From positions 313,616,238 to 313,680,237 of the forward strand of contig NC_133537.1 of assembly GCF_048544455.1 (NCBI RefSeq): a stretch of 64,000 nucleotides of DNA. Direction: 5' to 3'. Position 1 is the first letter of the stretch. Every line of letters begins with the position of its first letter. Shown here one piece after another: positions 50,063-64,000 of the stretch. The DNA is from Silene latifolia (taxonomy: Eukaryota > Streptophyta > Magnoliopsida > Caryophyllales > Caryophyllaceae). The notes under the pieces were generated by a model. The model was not told the origin of the DNA, made no database searches, and saw only the letters and a program-made list of their open reading frames with translations. The translations under genes were made by a program, and so were the position numbers.

Positions 50063-51311
50063 TAGAAGAATGGCTCGGTGAACATGGAGAAGCATCGAGA
50101 AAGAAGGGTTGATGTCGGGAAATAGGTTGTTTTGATGGTTTCAGATGGGTTGCCTTTTTTTGTTTAGAATATCTGATTTTGTGTAATGGGCCTGGCCCTA
50201 ATGTCCTATGGTATGAGTCTCCTTGCCTCTTGGTAAGGCGAGCTTATGTAATTGGTGACGGTCTTTTTGATTTAATACAAACTTACATTTTATCAAAAAA
50301 AAAAAATCGATTACTAATACTCATATACTACTACTAGTATTATTAGTGATTGATTTGTACAAATTAGATTCATAAAAATAATTTTTATGAAGAACAAGAG
50401 AGAGAGAGTGTTGTTTTTCATAAAACATGAGAGAATGAATAATAATTGAGGAAAAAACTCTCAAATTCCTCCTCCTAAAACCGGTGGGTATAGAGGTTTT
50501 TAGGACCTTTTACTTTTTCTTTTTGTCTTCACAAGACTAATTAGTGTAAGCCTTTGTCATAGTCAAGTCACTATCAAATGTCATAGACAAATGAATAAGA
50601 CAAATGAATAAGACAAAACTTCTAAAATTGCCCACCAATTTTCGGTTATTATGTGTAATATGGAGTCTATTTTATTTTTGTCAATTGTACAATTGTATGT
50701 CATGTGACATGTGACATGTCTTATGTCATCTTTTAATTTAAAATGCATATTTAACAAATTAAATATCATTTACAATTTAAATAAATCACATTTAACAAAT
50801 TGACTAGTAATTCAAAATTACTTTCACATAAAATGGTCATTTAAATACTAGTTAGTATAATTCACAACATCTTGTAATTATAACCAACTTATCATTCTCA
50901 TCTCGCGTGTTTCGCAAACACCAATTAATTTTAGCAATATAACTTCTTAAATTACTAAATAAAATCTTATTTAATCACATTATAATAAGATGTCATTTTC
51001 TCTCTTATGATAATAATTTGTTCAATTTTAAGGAATTAATTAATCTGTATCGACATACAATTAATTAACATTTTTCAATTAAGGGAATCGTCCTTTAGGT
51101 GTGACCTCAAGGGATCAACTGATCACCACCGTCGCACGACAGTAATGTCAAACTCTAGTCAGCCAATCATTACCGATATGTGTGGACCAGTTGACTATAT
51201 ATGTAATGTATCATCCTTTTCATATTCTTGTTATGAGATTTAAACATGTGATCATTATGATCAACAGTTGTGATCGCATTATTGTCGGGGGACACATATT
51301 CCAACATATAT

Positions 51312-51530
51312 GTCATGGCATTTACACTTCACAATATCTCACGACATTTACAGTTCACTATGTCTCACGTTTACACTTCATATGTCATGACATTTGCACT
51401 TTCTTCTTAATCACATCCAGACATTTACACTTTCTGTGTAAATTACATATACACTTTCTGTGTGATGACATTTACACTTTCTGTGTGATTACATTTACAC
51501 TTCACAATAGGTCACATTTACACTTACCAT
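51312..51530. repeat. TTTACACTT minisatellite, continuation of array 4
   Basis: Begins directly at the right target duplication of the LARD-like element (TATATGTCATGGCATTTAC) and continues the array broken at 24831. Units include TGTGATGACATTTACACTTT. Confidence 0.9.
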
Positions 51531-51539
51531 ATCAGATCC

Positions 51540-53979
51540 AAGTTGAAATGGAGACAAACAGGATTGAATCCAAGCATCCCACCCAACCCAGCTTTTGTCC
51601 TTTTTGTCAAGAACAATTCATTTCTTCTTGGCTTTCCAAATATCCAGTAGCAGACTGTTCAAAAAGGGCAGCGCTATTAAATTTAGACACTTACGTTACA
51701 ATTAAATTGGAACTATACAAATTGCATTGAGTGAGGATAGGACAAATACGGTGTGACTAAGCCCGAAGAAACAACGAGAGGATGCAACCCAGTGCGGTTT
51801 GGTCATACATCATCTTATTGATTAGTAGGCACCAACAATCGATTACAGAAGACATAACTTCCTGTCCAGGTTCAAGGGTTAACATGTCTTCCCGTGACAC
51901 GAAGAAAAAGTCTAAAAATACTGCCAATTCTTCCCTAAAAAAAAGAAAAAAATATATAAGGCGAACATGATTACGATAACATATAAGTATTAATATGTTT
52001 TGACATAGAAATTAATCGACTCACCCTTTCAACCAAGCTTCTGATTTGTTAAATATGTAGTCTATGACGTATTTCCTTTCCTTAAAAACATTCCTAAATA
52101 ATTTCTTATTCAGCTGCAGGTCTACAGTAACAAAGCCCTGCTCAGGCATGGGTTCCCCACAATCCATGGTGCAAGTCAGATTCTCAGGGACCACTTCCAT
52201 GCACTGTAAGGGCTCAGTTGAATGAAATAGGAAAGGGTGGTGATCCAGGTTACTCCGGGGGACATAAATTTCACGACCATCCGCAGGAACGGCTGGTTCA
52301 GAAGGGCCTGCCGCATCAGTCGTTCCAAACTCCTCATCTGGAACCCCCTTAAATGCCTCAGCTAGCTCTGCAGTAGATATAAACCTACACTGAAATTCCG
52401 GCAACTTAAACTCGGAGGAGGGTGCTTCAACAACCACCTTATCTGCTCCCTCTACAACATCCATGGGTTTGTCATCATTCTGAAATGAACCAGGACAAGC
52501 GGGTTGTGCAGTAGGGCGTTCACCTTGCTCGTTGACTATGCCACTACCACTCTTTAACCCTTCTTGAGATGCATCTTCACGGTCTGTGGTCGAAACAACG
52601 CCCGGCTCAACATCCGGTACTTTCGTACCACTAAATTGGGGTCGGTCAACGAGTTGTTCCACTCCCGGTGCACCGCTAACATCCACAGCCTCACCAGGCA
52701 CTAGTCCAACCACTAGTGGTTCGGGCCCACGGCAGGGCCCCTGATCTTGAGGCGGCTCCATGTCCATGCCCTGCACAGCCTCGTCCTGGTCTCTCGGTGC
52801 ACCGCTAACATCCACATCCTCGCCAGGCACTAGTCCAACCACCGGTGATTCGGGCCCACGGCAGGGCCCGTGATCTTGAGGCGGCTCCATATCCATGACC
52901 TGCACAGCCTCGTCGCGTTCTCTCGGTGCACCACCCTGTGCCACTTCACTGTCACCGCTGTCTAAAAACTTATTCATCGCATTATCAATGTCAGCTGTCG
53001 CTATAAATTTCAACTGAAATGAAGATGAACCATCTTCAATTGACGGGACTACCACATCCGCATCCACCTTGTTCTTTACTTTTGAATAAGACACTTCCCC
53101 TTCACCAGTAACAGGCCCCTGTTCTTGAGCCAGCTCCATATCCATACCCTGCACAAACTCATCCTCACCTCTCTGTACGCAGCCCTCTGCCGCTTCACCA
53201 CCACCATCACCAATATCTGTCAAACCTTGCAGCGCGTTCTCAATATCAGCAGTCGAAATAAATTTTAGTTGAACTGAAGATGAACCATCTTCAGTTGACT
53301 GGCCTACCATATCCGCATCCACCTTATTCGTTGCTTCTGAATTACCCTTCTCAACAACATGTTCAGCTTTCTCAGGGGCACCACTAGTAACAGGCGCTTC
53401 CCCTCCCAAACTTTCCTGCTCCTCGTTCAATGAGGGCTTTGTGTAAGCTTCTTGAACTTCATCCGGGCTATAAATTCTCTCTAAAATCTACCGATCCGTT
53501 AATTGAGTCAAGTCGTCGGTTAAATCTAGCCCGCATTCCTCTTCCTCTCGTCGACAGGCTTCGTTAAGTTCAGCGGTGTTGTAGAAATCAGCGGTCTCCA
53601 TTACCTGTGACATCGCCGCATCAGTTGCTTTATCACCCAAATCAGAATCTTCTGCAAGTGATACAAGCTCTACAGTAGGCGTAAACTCGAACTTAGGAAC
53701 CTTGGTCTTTTTTTTCTTGCTTGCCTTTGTTTTTTTCTTGGCCACCTTCCCAACATCTGACAATGAGGGAGCGTTATCATTATATTTCTTCATTTGGGAA
53801 GCTAAATTTCCAACTTCTTCAACATATTCCTTCACCTTTGCACCTTCAAAAAAAGCTTGCGTCGCTTGTGACGGAACAAGACCAGTTGAAGAAGTAGCAC
53901 CTGTTGATAAATTCTTAAGCATTGCATTTGCATCCGCATACCGGGAATAGAAGGCCACGGCGTTCCTTTGAATCTTCAA
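51540..53979 (-). pseudogene. ULP1-like peptidase gene, middle part: repeat-rich acidic linker and start of domain 1
   Basis: Read on minus. 53979-53488 starts MKIQRNAVAFYSRYADANAM and has a lysine run (KVAKKKTKASKKKKTKVPKF). 53430-52021 is one open frame of 469 codons, acidic and Pro/Gly-rich, with two tandem copies of a roughly 44-residue unit (MEPPQDQGPCRGPEPLVVGL and DVSGAP). A motif like QLKFISTADIENA recurs three times or more. It ends KYVIDYIFNKSEAWLKG before a GTGAGT donor. Next, near 51900-51790, lies VSREDMLTLEPGQEVMSSVI and CWCLLINKMMYDQT, and near 51600-51535 SWVGWDAWIQSC ending at a GTAAGT donor. These match the segment before the ULP1 His block. A stop or frame change is seen between 51600 and 51780, so the gene is not intact. 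Confidence 0.75.
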
Positions 53980-54053
53980 GTACGACTTGTGTACACCCTA
54001 CGATTGGTAACAAAAAAAGATTTAAGAGTCTAGATACACAAAATATACCTGCT

Positions 54054-57742
<3,689 letters not shown>

Positions 57743-57764
57743 AAATATGTCATTAATTAAACAT

Positions 57765-58870
57765 TCATAACATAAAACTTACATCTATAGCCCTAGCTTT
57801 CAACTCATCGTCATCTTCAACACCGGGGCGGAGTTCAATCTGAATAAACTTCTTATCGGGTGTTGTACCCGACGTTGAAATCAGAAGAGGCATAGGGCTT
57901 GCCAATGGCGCCTTGGGCGCGCCGGCTATGGCCAACATCGTATTACCAGTGTCCTTCTCATCAGGGGTCTTGGTTTGACATCGGGGGTACTTCACCTTCG
58001 ACAAAGTTAGTCGACCCAATGGACACACGTCCAGCTCATCCTTTAACCTCTTCGATAGACTTTTCAGATCCCAATGCTGAATAAGTGGAAGGCCGTCTGG
58101 GCAACTCATACCACGGTAATCATACCACTGAAAATAAGTAATCATAAGGAAAGGGATACAACCAAGCGGATGTGATCGCACGCTGCGAGCCTCAAATTTG
58201 CTGCAAGCATTAGCTAAACATTCTAATACATACGAGCACCAGTCATACTCCGGTATGGCACTCACATCTTCAACCACGTTCAAAAGTTTCATTTCAATGC
58301 CGTTGTTCAATGTCGGCGCAAGGAATGATGAAATGCTAAGCAACACAAACAAAGTGCGTAATTCATCCCCTCCATCTTTGAGTTGCTCGACTCAATATAA
58401 TTGAAGACGTCTCCTAAAGGAATAGAATCAGAATTTGATTTCACTTTGAACTTTTTGCGCCACAGTTGTTTAATGCGCACATATTTTTCATCTTTAGCAC
58501 CAGGCATATGTCCAGTAGGTACTATTTCCATTTCTCTCTCACCAACAGGTAACATGAAACAGTCATAGACATCATACTTAGTAACCATAAACTCCTTCAA
58601 CTCCGACGCCTTGAAAACATAAGAACCATCATTTGAAAGCCTCGAGAAATTCGGGGAACATGTGAAAGCGGGAAAGTTCGAGTTTAAGATGAAGCAGATC
58701 CCCCAAATCCAATCCTTTGTACAGCGGCTCGTTGAGCAATGTTAAGCTTACTAATAAGCTTGTGAAGCTGTTGGGCGACACTTAACGGAAAGCTTGAGAG
58801 GGGTAACTTGTGGTTGTTCTTCGTTTTCAGGTAGTTCTCCATCAGATACCATCTGAATGAGGAAAAAAAG
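57765..58870 (-). pseudogene. ULP1-like peptidase gene, 5' part
   Basis: Read on minus. Near 58780-58690 it has LNIAQRAAVQRIGFGG, the usual opening of the N-terminal domain in plant MULE-borne ULP1 proteins. 58600-58307 gives VKEFMVTKYDVYDCFMLPVG and VRIKQLWRKKFKV. 58352-57765 gives PEYDWCSYVLECLANACSKF and PLGCIPFLMITYFQWYDYRG, ending in an acidic stretch (GVEDDDELKARAIDV). At least two frame changes separate these pieces. The N-terminal domain has no known catalysis. The (TA)n element lies just downstream. Confidence 0.72.
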
Positions 58871-58910
58871 TACATAAGAAATGCACAATATCAATCAACC
58901 TATAACAGGC

Positions 58911-59293
58911 TACACATTTACATTTACACTTACTCTATCCTCACATTTACACTTCCAGTATCTTCACATTTACACATCCAATTTAGTCAGATTTACACTT
59001 TATTTGTTCACATTTACACTTCTCTTATCCTCACATTTACACTTCCAGTATCTTCACATTTACACTTCCAATTTAGTCAGATTTACCCTTTATTTGTTCA
59101 CATTTACAATTCTCCTACCCTCACATTTACACTTCCAGTATTTTCACATTTACACTTCCAATTTAGTCAGATTTACCCTTTATTTGTTCACATTTACAAT
59201 TCTCCTACCCTCACATTTACACTTCCATTATTTTCACATTTACACTTCCAATTTAGTCAGATTTACAGTTTAAGTGTTCACATTTACACTTAC
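58911..59293. repeat. TTTACACTT minisatellite, array 5
   Basis: Units such as CTCACATTTACACTTCCAGT with a roughly 90-bp higher-order block (ATTTAGTCAGATTTACCC, TTTATTTGTTCACATTTAC) repeated about four times. It lies upstream of the ULP1 gene, and the chromovirus B LTR cuts into it after CTTAC. Confidence 0.92.
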
Positions 59294-60609
59294 TGTAATA
59301 CTCCGTATTTATAGTCTTGGGGGTACTCTATAGAGTAGGCCTTACTCTGTCGAGTAAGGGTAAGTGGCGAAGCAAAATAGTTTCTGACCTGTTGGGCACT
59401 CGATCGAGTATTTGGGGCACTCGATCGAGTAGGTACTCGATCGAGTACCTTGGGTACTCGATCGAGTGTCCGGTTTTACGGGGGAGTTTTCTCGGGTTTT
59501 GTTAAATACGCGATTAAGGTATTTAAACATATTCGTCATTGTTTTAAATCACTTTTTACAAAACCTAAAACCTATTTAAGAGAGAAAGCAACTGGTTCTT
59601 CTTCCTAATCGCGTTCTTGATAATTCCCGGAGTTCAGACGGTCAGTTCGTATCGTAGTTCGTGTCGTTGGATTCCTTGCGTCGAGGGTAAGCTTTTAACA
59701 TAAGTTTTATAATGTTTTGTTAAGATTGGTGAAACCCTAATTTAGGAATTGGGGGTTTTTATGAGTAGTATTTGAATGGTAGCATCTATGTGTTGTATGA
59801 TAGGAGGAGAATTCGTAGAGGAGCCGTTTTGAGGCAATTTGTTTAGATCGTCTGCGTGTTTGCTTTCCGGGTAGGATTTCCTACTCGTATTAGTCCCATA
59901 ATGGGATATTGGTGATGTCTTTGTAGTTATTTGTTTGATTGTGATTGTGAGTGTGATTGTGATTGGTTGTGATGGTTCTCGAGATGCGTTCTCGGCTGAG
60001 TGGGGTCACTTGCGGGAGTGATCTCACGCCCTAGTTTCGCCCTTCGTGGAACCCGCCACGAAAGGGGATGTGCACATTAATGAGCAGGGTTATCGCTCGT
60101 ACGATGAGCGGGGCTTAGGTGGGAACGGCTGCGGTCCCCCCTGCGGTGGTCGGTGGACGGTCGATGCGAGATGATGGGAGTTGGTGGTGTGTGTGTGTGT
60201 GTGTGTGATTCAATTTTTGTCTGTTTGCCTTATTATTGTTGTCTATATTGGTTGTGTGATTAGTCGACCCCGGTGTTGTTTTGTAAAACTGCGGTGATCC
60301 ATTCGGGGATGGTGAGCAGATATTGAACAGGTATAGAGATGAGTGCGGGATAGTTGGGATGGCCACGACATGACGATAGAGTCTTCGTTGTAGTTTAACA
60401 TTTATTTACATTTCAGTTGAGAACAAATAGTTTGGAATAATGTATTGTACTTTGGTTTGGTTTTGAGGATTGTATTCATCATTAAACTAGTTATAATAAA
60501 TGTTGTTTCTATTTTGTCTATTTGATTATCATGCCTCGGGCAACCGAGATGGTGATGTCTCCATACCTGAGTGGTCCTGGTAAGGCACTTGGAGTATGGG
60601 GGTGTTACA
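59294..60609 (+). repeat. 5' LTR of chromovirus copy B
   Basis: 1316 bp, TGTAATACT to GTGTTACA. It carries palindrome pairs at 59400/59421 and 59437/59458 and a (GT)n run near 60187-60208. The segment near 59990-60150 (CACTTGCGGGAGTGATCTCA, GGAACCCGCCACGAAAGGGG) is well kept relative to copy A although the LTRs have diverged. Confidence 0.92.
59327..59465. repeat. TCGATCGA palindrome pairs in LTR (copy B)
   Basis: Starts at 59400/59421 and 59437/59458, both 21 bp apart, in ACTCGATCGAGT contexts. Two weaker relatives start at 59327 and 59346, 19 bp apart, just as in copy A. Confidence 0.88.
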
Positions 60610-60611
60610 AA

Positions 60612-60622
60612 TGGTATCAGAG
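60612..60622 (+). promoter_or_regulatory. Primer binding site (tRNA-Met initiator type)
   Basis: TGGTATCAGAG, two bases after the LTR end, is complementary to the 3' end of initiator tRNA-Met in plant LTR retrotransposons. Confidence 0.93.
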
Positions 60623-63600
60623 AGACGATCCTGAAACCTGTAACCAATGAACTTAATGAACATAGGGAGTCAATTAAAATGAACCCGGGGTAAAAGTTGT
60701 AGGAGCTAGTGCAAAGGCTTGGGAGACGTCCTAAAGTCGCGGGGGTCGCCCTACAACTTTGAACCGGTCACATGGGGAAAGTGTTTGTCGAGTCATCTGT
60801 GTGTTTGATTAACTTGTGCAACAAAGTGATGAAGTGTGTTGATTGTTTGGTGTTGAAATAGGAAGTTGAGCATTTGAAAGAAAATGATATGTGGAACATG
60901 TTAATGAGATGATAACATGTTGAATGATTTACAATGTGGCTTTAATAGCATGATGAATTGATTGGAAAGGATGGAGTAGCAATTGCATAAGAATATGAAT
61001 TTTGTGATTATGAATATGTTTAGGTGACGGAGTGTATTTGTATTGTTGTTGTATTAGTAACATGGAAATAGGATTTGTAATGTATGAGAGTGTTGTGTTA
61101 CGAAAAGTTATAAAATTTAAAGTATGCGGTTAGTACATGACTAATGAGTTAGATAAATTATGTGCATGATTAATGTTGTTGCTTGGCTTTTGAAAATAGT
61201 AACATATGATTATGAATACTGGTTTCATGAGTTTTGGACTGGTTTTGTTTGCTTGGTTGTCGTTTAAGTTGTTTGGAAGTAAAATCAAGTAGTTGTGATT
61301 TTCGATTATAAAGAGGTTGTCTTTAAACTGTTATAACTTGAGATGCATAAATGATTTTGATGTGATTCCAATTGGAGGTGATAGCTTGTCCTTTTACGAT
61401 TCTAACGATAGGTCACACGCCCAAAAAGACCAAGTAATGAGTGAGTTATGACTGTTTTACGAAAACTGGACAGTGCTGAGAATTGGGGTACTCGATCGAG
61501 TATCCTTGGTACTCGATCGAGTAGGGGGGCACTCGATCGAGTACCTCAGTTACTCGATCGAGTAGCCCTGGTGATTTATTTTACGTGCTTCTGATCTTCA
61601 CCTACTCGATCGAGTAAGTCCCTTACTCGATCGAGTGGCCTGTACTCGATCTAGTGACCCCTATTTTGGGTCATATGCTTATCTTTTGACTTCGTTGCAT
61701 ATTATGTTTAATTCAAAGGCGTTATTTTGGCTTCTTTATGCATTGTTTTACTTGTAAGTTGGTCTTGATACGTAAGTTACCCAATCTTATGGGGTGGTGA
61801 GTGGCACCTTATGGTGAGTATGAGTTTGGTGGGAGGAGATGAGCTATATGTGGTTGTGCTGAGAAGTGGAAAAAGAAAAAGGATATTGATGAACTTAATT
61901 GAGGCATAGAGCATGTTGTGTGAGACGAGATGAGTGACATGATTGTATGTTGAGTAATGAAAATGTAAGTGAATGTGGGCAAGGCATGATGTAAGTTAAG
62001 GAACGTGAGAATGAAAAGATTGAAAGAAAGGATGTGGATAGTAGCAACCTGAGATGTATAATAAATTATGGAGGGAGATGGTTCGAAATAGTGTTGAGTA
62101 AGAATATATGTAATGAAAGGTCGTTTTAGAGGAATTGCGAAGAGTGGTATATAGCGAACTTAATGGAGATATGTCGCGACGTGGATTTTGAGATAGTGAT
62201 TTGAGTTTAGAAATTTGTGTTATCGAGAGACGAAATTAACAGTATAAAAAAAAGAATTTTGATTTCTAGAGATGTAAAAAGGGAGATGTAATTGTTTGAA
62301 CTTTAAACGTAGATTTTTGTGGACAAATTAGTGACGAATGTGAGTGAGTGGAGTGATGAGAGGGGATCCATGGCAAGGAAGAGTGAGATAATATCGATAA
62401 GGAAATAATGAGATTTGAGTTTTGGAGCAATGAAAAGATAATCGGAGCACTAAAGAGTTAGGTAGAAGGGATAAAGAGTTGAATGGTTAATGGATTTTGT
62501 CAAGTGTAAAAGAAAAGAATGAGGGGAGTAAAACTAGGAAAATGTTGACCGGAGATATGTGACATAAAAGTAAGGAATCGTCGAGATGTATGATACTATC
62601 AAGAGTAAGTAAGTTAATGCTTATACAGAAGCTTCAGGACAACATGATTAATCATGAGTTTCTGGGAATTAAGGGAGCAAGAAGTTGGTAGAATATCTGC
62701 ATGATATGAGATTTTGAGTAGAGAGTTAGATAATGACACCATTAAGGATAGTATTGGGAAGAATGTTGAGGTAGTGTTGTTGATGGATTTGATGTTCGTT
62801 ATTTGGGATGTTAACCACAGATAGGAAAGAAATCGTGATGTTTAGAGATGAGTGTAAGAGGTTTGATGCCCGGACAGTAGTAGTGTTATGGTTTGTGACT
62901 AGTGGTTAAGGATGACGGTATTTTAGAAAAGCAGCAATCCTAAAGAGATTGATCTTGTAGGGACAAGATTGATAAGTATGGTTATGAAAGAGTATAAGAT
63001 GTGGTTAGATGAGGCGGATGCTAATAGTTGAATAATTATGGTATGGTTATGCTTGGCAGGAAGTGATGGTTGTGCGAATGAGGGAATATGTTATGAGGGG
63101 TTTACGAGTTAAGCTCGGGCGACAGGTACCCTTTATCGAGTGGTAACTTACGTGATCAGGATTGACTAGTTGGTTGTGATTACGGGTCTATGATATGTGT
63201 AAATGTTTGTGTGAGGTTCCGACCTCACAAGAAGTGGTATGGTGTGATAATTATAAAATTGTTTTATGAATGTTCTGTAATATATATGTTGGACACGGTA
63301 ATTTAATTGAATGATATCCAAAAAGGGTAATAATTTGATTAATTTGACATGGCTAGTTATAATTTTATGTGTATTAATAACACATGTGTATTCCGTGAAA
63401 TAGTAGAGATGATGTTCATGAGATGCTTATCTGTTTATCCATATAATACGTTGCGTGGTGATTTAATAAAGTGGATTTGAGTAAGTTTTTTTTTTTCTTG
63501 TCTGAGAAGTTATGCTCAGTCAGTGTTTATGGGAATCGTATGCAGTTGTGATGTCTATCGGTGTGGTTGTGGTGCCTCGGGTGGTGATCCGGGCACGATA

Positions 63601-64000
63601 TTTAGTGTTGTGATGCGGGTATTTTCGCTGCAGTGTGGTGGCTGTTGGTGGCGGTGTTGTGATGCCGTCACCGGTTGTGGTGGAGTAGGCAGGATGATTA
63701 TGATTCGAGTTTCAAAAGTACATAGCAGTTATACATAGATTGTTGTTTTGTTTGATGTTGTTCCCTGCGAGTTTCAGTTTGTGCAGATAGACAGTTGTCT
63801 TGTTTATTGATGTTTTCTTTACCTGGTTAAGTTGGGAATGAGGGTAGAGTATGATATACATAGAGTTGTATGTGTTTTCGTTGTTGTCATAGTATAGTGA
63901 CATTCTGTTAATGGGACATGGTTGTGAGAGGTTGTTACAATAATTATGATCTTGTTCTAGTTAAGGTTTCAGTAGACATGGTAATGGCAAGTGAGCCGTA
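60623..64000 (+). other. Long leader of chromovirus copy B, no gene seen
   Basis: About 3.4 kb, purine-rich on plus, with no open frame above 71 codons. A palindrome cluster lies at 61492-61653. Either this copy has an unusually long untranslated leader, or gag is decayed beyond recognition. Confidence 0.6.
61492..61653. repeat. Three 21-bp-spaced TCGATCGA pairs in the leader (copy B)
   Basis: Starts at 61492/61513, 61533/61554 and 61606/61627, each pair 21 bp apart. A worn seventh site (TCGATCTA) starts at 61646. All have ACTCGATCGAGT-type arms. Confidence 0.9.

Larger units (their letters stand above)
45323..50302 (+). mobile_element. L1-type LINE, about 5 kb, in the right LTR
   Basis: Inserted at an AATCGATTACTAA site that is duplicated: 45308-45322 and 50303-50317 share 12-15 bp, the upper bound blurred by the A-tail. 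It has a short 5' leader, ORF1 (RNA-binding, zinc knuckle), ORF2 (endonuclease and RT) and an A-run at the 3' end. It looks nearly full length, but ORF2 has about four breaks. Confidence 0.93.
24832..51306 (-). mobile_element. Non-coding LTR retrotransposon (LARD-like, probably copia-derived), with nested elements
   Basis: Both outer ends match: TGTTAGAATTATT at left and ATATTCCAACA at right, flanked by TATAT at 24827-24831 and 51307-51311. On the minus strand the element opens TGTTGGAATATGTG. The primer site (AGTAGTATCAGAGAGCC, a worn tRNA-Met type) lies beside the right LTR near 44977-44993, and the purine tract AAGTGGGAGAT beside the left LTR near 26130-26140, so it runs right to left. The internal region has no recognisable gag or pol. 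It contains a foldback MULE, a Helitron with an Athila-like element, and a LINE in the right LTR. LTRs differ by about 2% by eye, so it is fairly young. The intact ends and target duplication show that the nesting came afterwards. Confidence 0.92.
44994..51306 (-). repeat. Right LTR (5' LTR in element sense), split by a LINE
   Basis: LTR sequence occupies 44994-45322 and 50318-51306. The worn primer site (GGCTCTCTGATACTACT as read on plus) lies directly left of it. A small tandem duplication, ACAAATGAATAAG, near 50588-50612 is not in the left LTR. Confidence 0.9.
59294..64000 (+). mobile_element. Ty3/gypsy chromovirus, 5' part (copy B)
   Basis: A full 5' LTR (59294-60609) is followed after two bases by TGGTATCAGAG (60612-60622), the tRNA-Met initiator primer site. 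The left flank is CTTAC. The rest, to the window end, has no gag-like frame. LTR ends and internal blocks match copy A (2338-3754), so this is the same family. Gag and pol must lie to the right of the window if present. Confidence 0.9.

Noticed and set aside
58881-59273. 130-codon frame of FTFTLTLSSHLHF type
   Set aside because: Product of the TTTACACTT array.

Overview
This window is plant nuclear DNA: a gene-poor, AT-rich, heterochromatin-like stretch in which almost every kilobase is transposable element. The LTR elements, the CACTA element, the FAR1/ULP1 MULE, the Stowaway MITE, the tRNA-derived SINE and the plant L1 LINE all point to an angiosperm, probably a eudicot. I cannot name the species; Caryophyllales is only a guess. 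The only host genes are broken: an ascorbate-peroxidase-type gene and a captured plasma-membrane H+-ATPase fragment.

Layout. 1-3754: 3' part of a chromodomain Ty3/gypsy element (end of RT, RNase H, integrase, chromodomain, 3' LTR). 4265-5963: non-autonomous CACTA element with a CAC target duplication. 7161-7960: chimera of a copia gag piece and an H+-ATPase A-domain piece. 8381-15517 (minus): class I haem peroxidase (ascorbate peroxidase) exons with good splice sites, split inside one exon by a copia element (8645-15175) that itself holds a 441-bp foldback element and a SINE. From about 16121 to beyond 59293: a FAR1-transposase/ULP1-protease MULE-like element filled with TTTACACTT minisatellites. 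Its FAR1 gene runs rightwards; its ULP1 gene runs leftwards and appears to encode two ULP1 domains.

That element was opened by a 26.5-kb insertion (24832-51306, TSD TATAT): a minus-oriented non-coding LTR retrotransposon. Inside it sit a foldback MULE (31141-32384, 9-bp TSD) and a Helitron (33309-44792). The Helitron contains an 8.5-kb Athila/Tat-like gag-protease element (34730-43194) and a Stowaway MITE. An L1 LINE (45323-50302) lies in the right LTR. A second element with the same termini as the big MULE sits in a (TA)n tract at 54131-57697. A second chromovirus copy (59294 to window end) interrupts the last minisatellite.

The observation I would follow first: two unrelated LTR-retrotransposon families each carry pairs of TCGATCGA-centred palindromes exactly 21 bp apart. 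Their outer arms differ (ACTCGATCGAGT in the chromovirus, AGTCGATCGACT in the Athila-like element), the linkers vary, and the pairs occur in LTRs, leader, gag-pro and 3' non-coding DNA. Constant spacing with changing linkers suggests a two-helical-turn binding site or a small-RNA-related signal.
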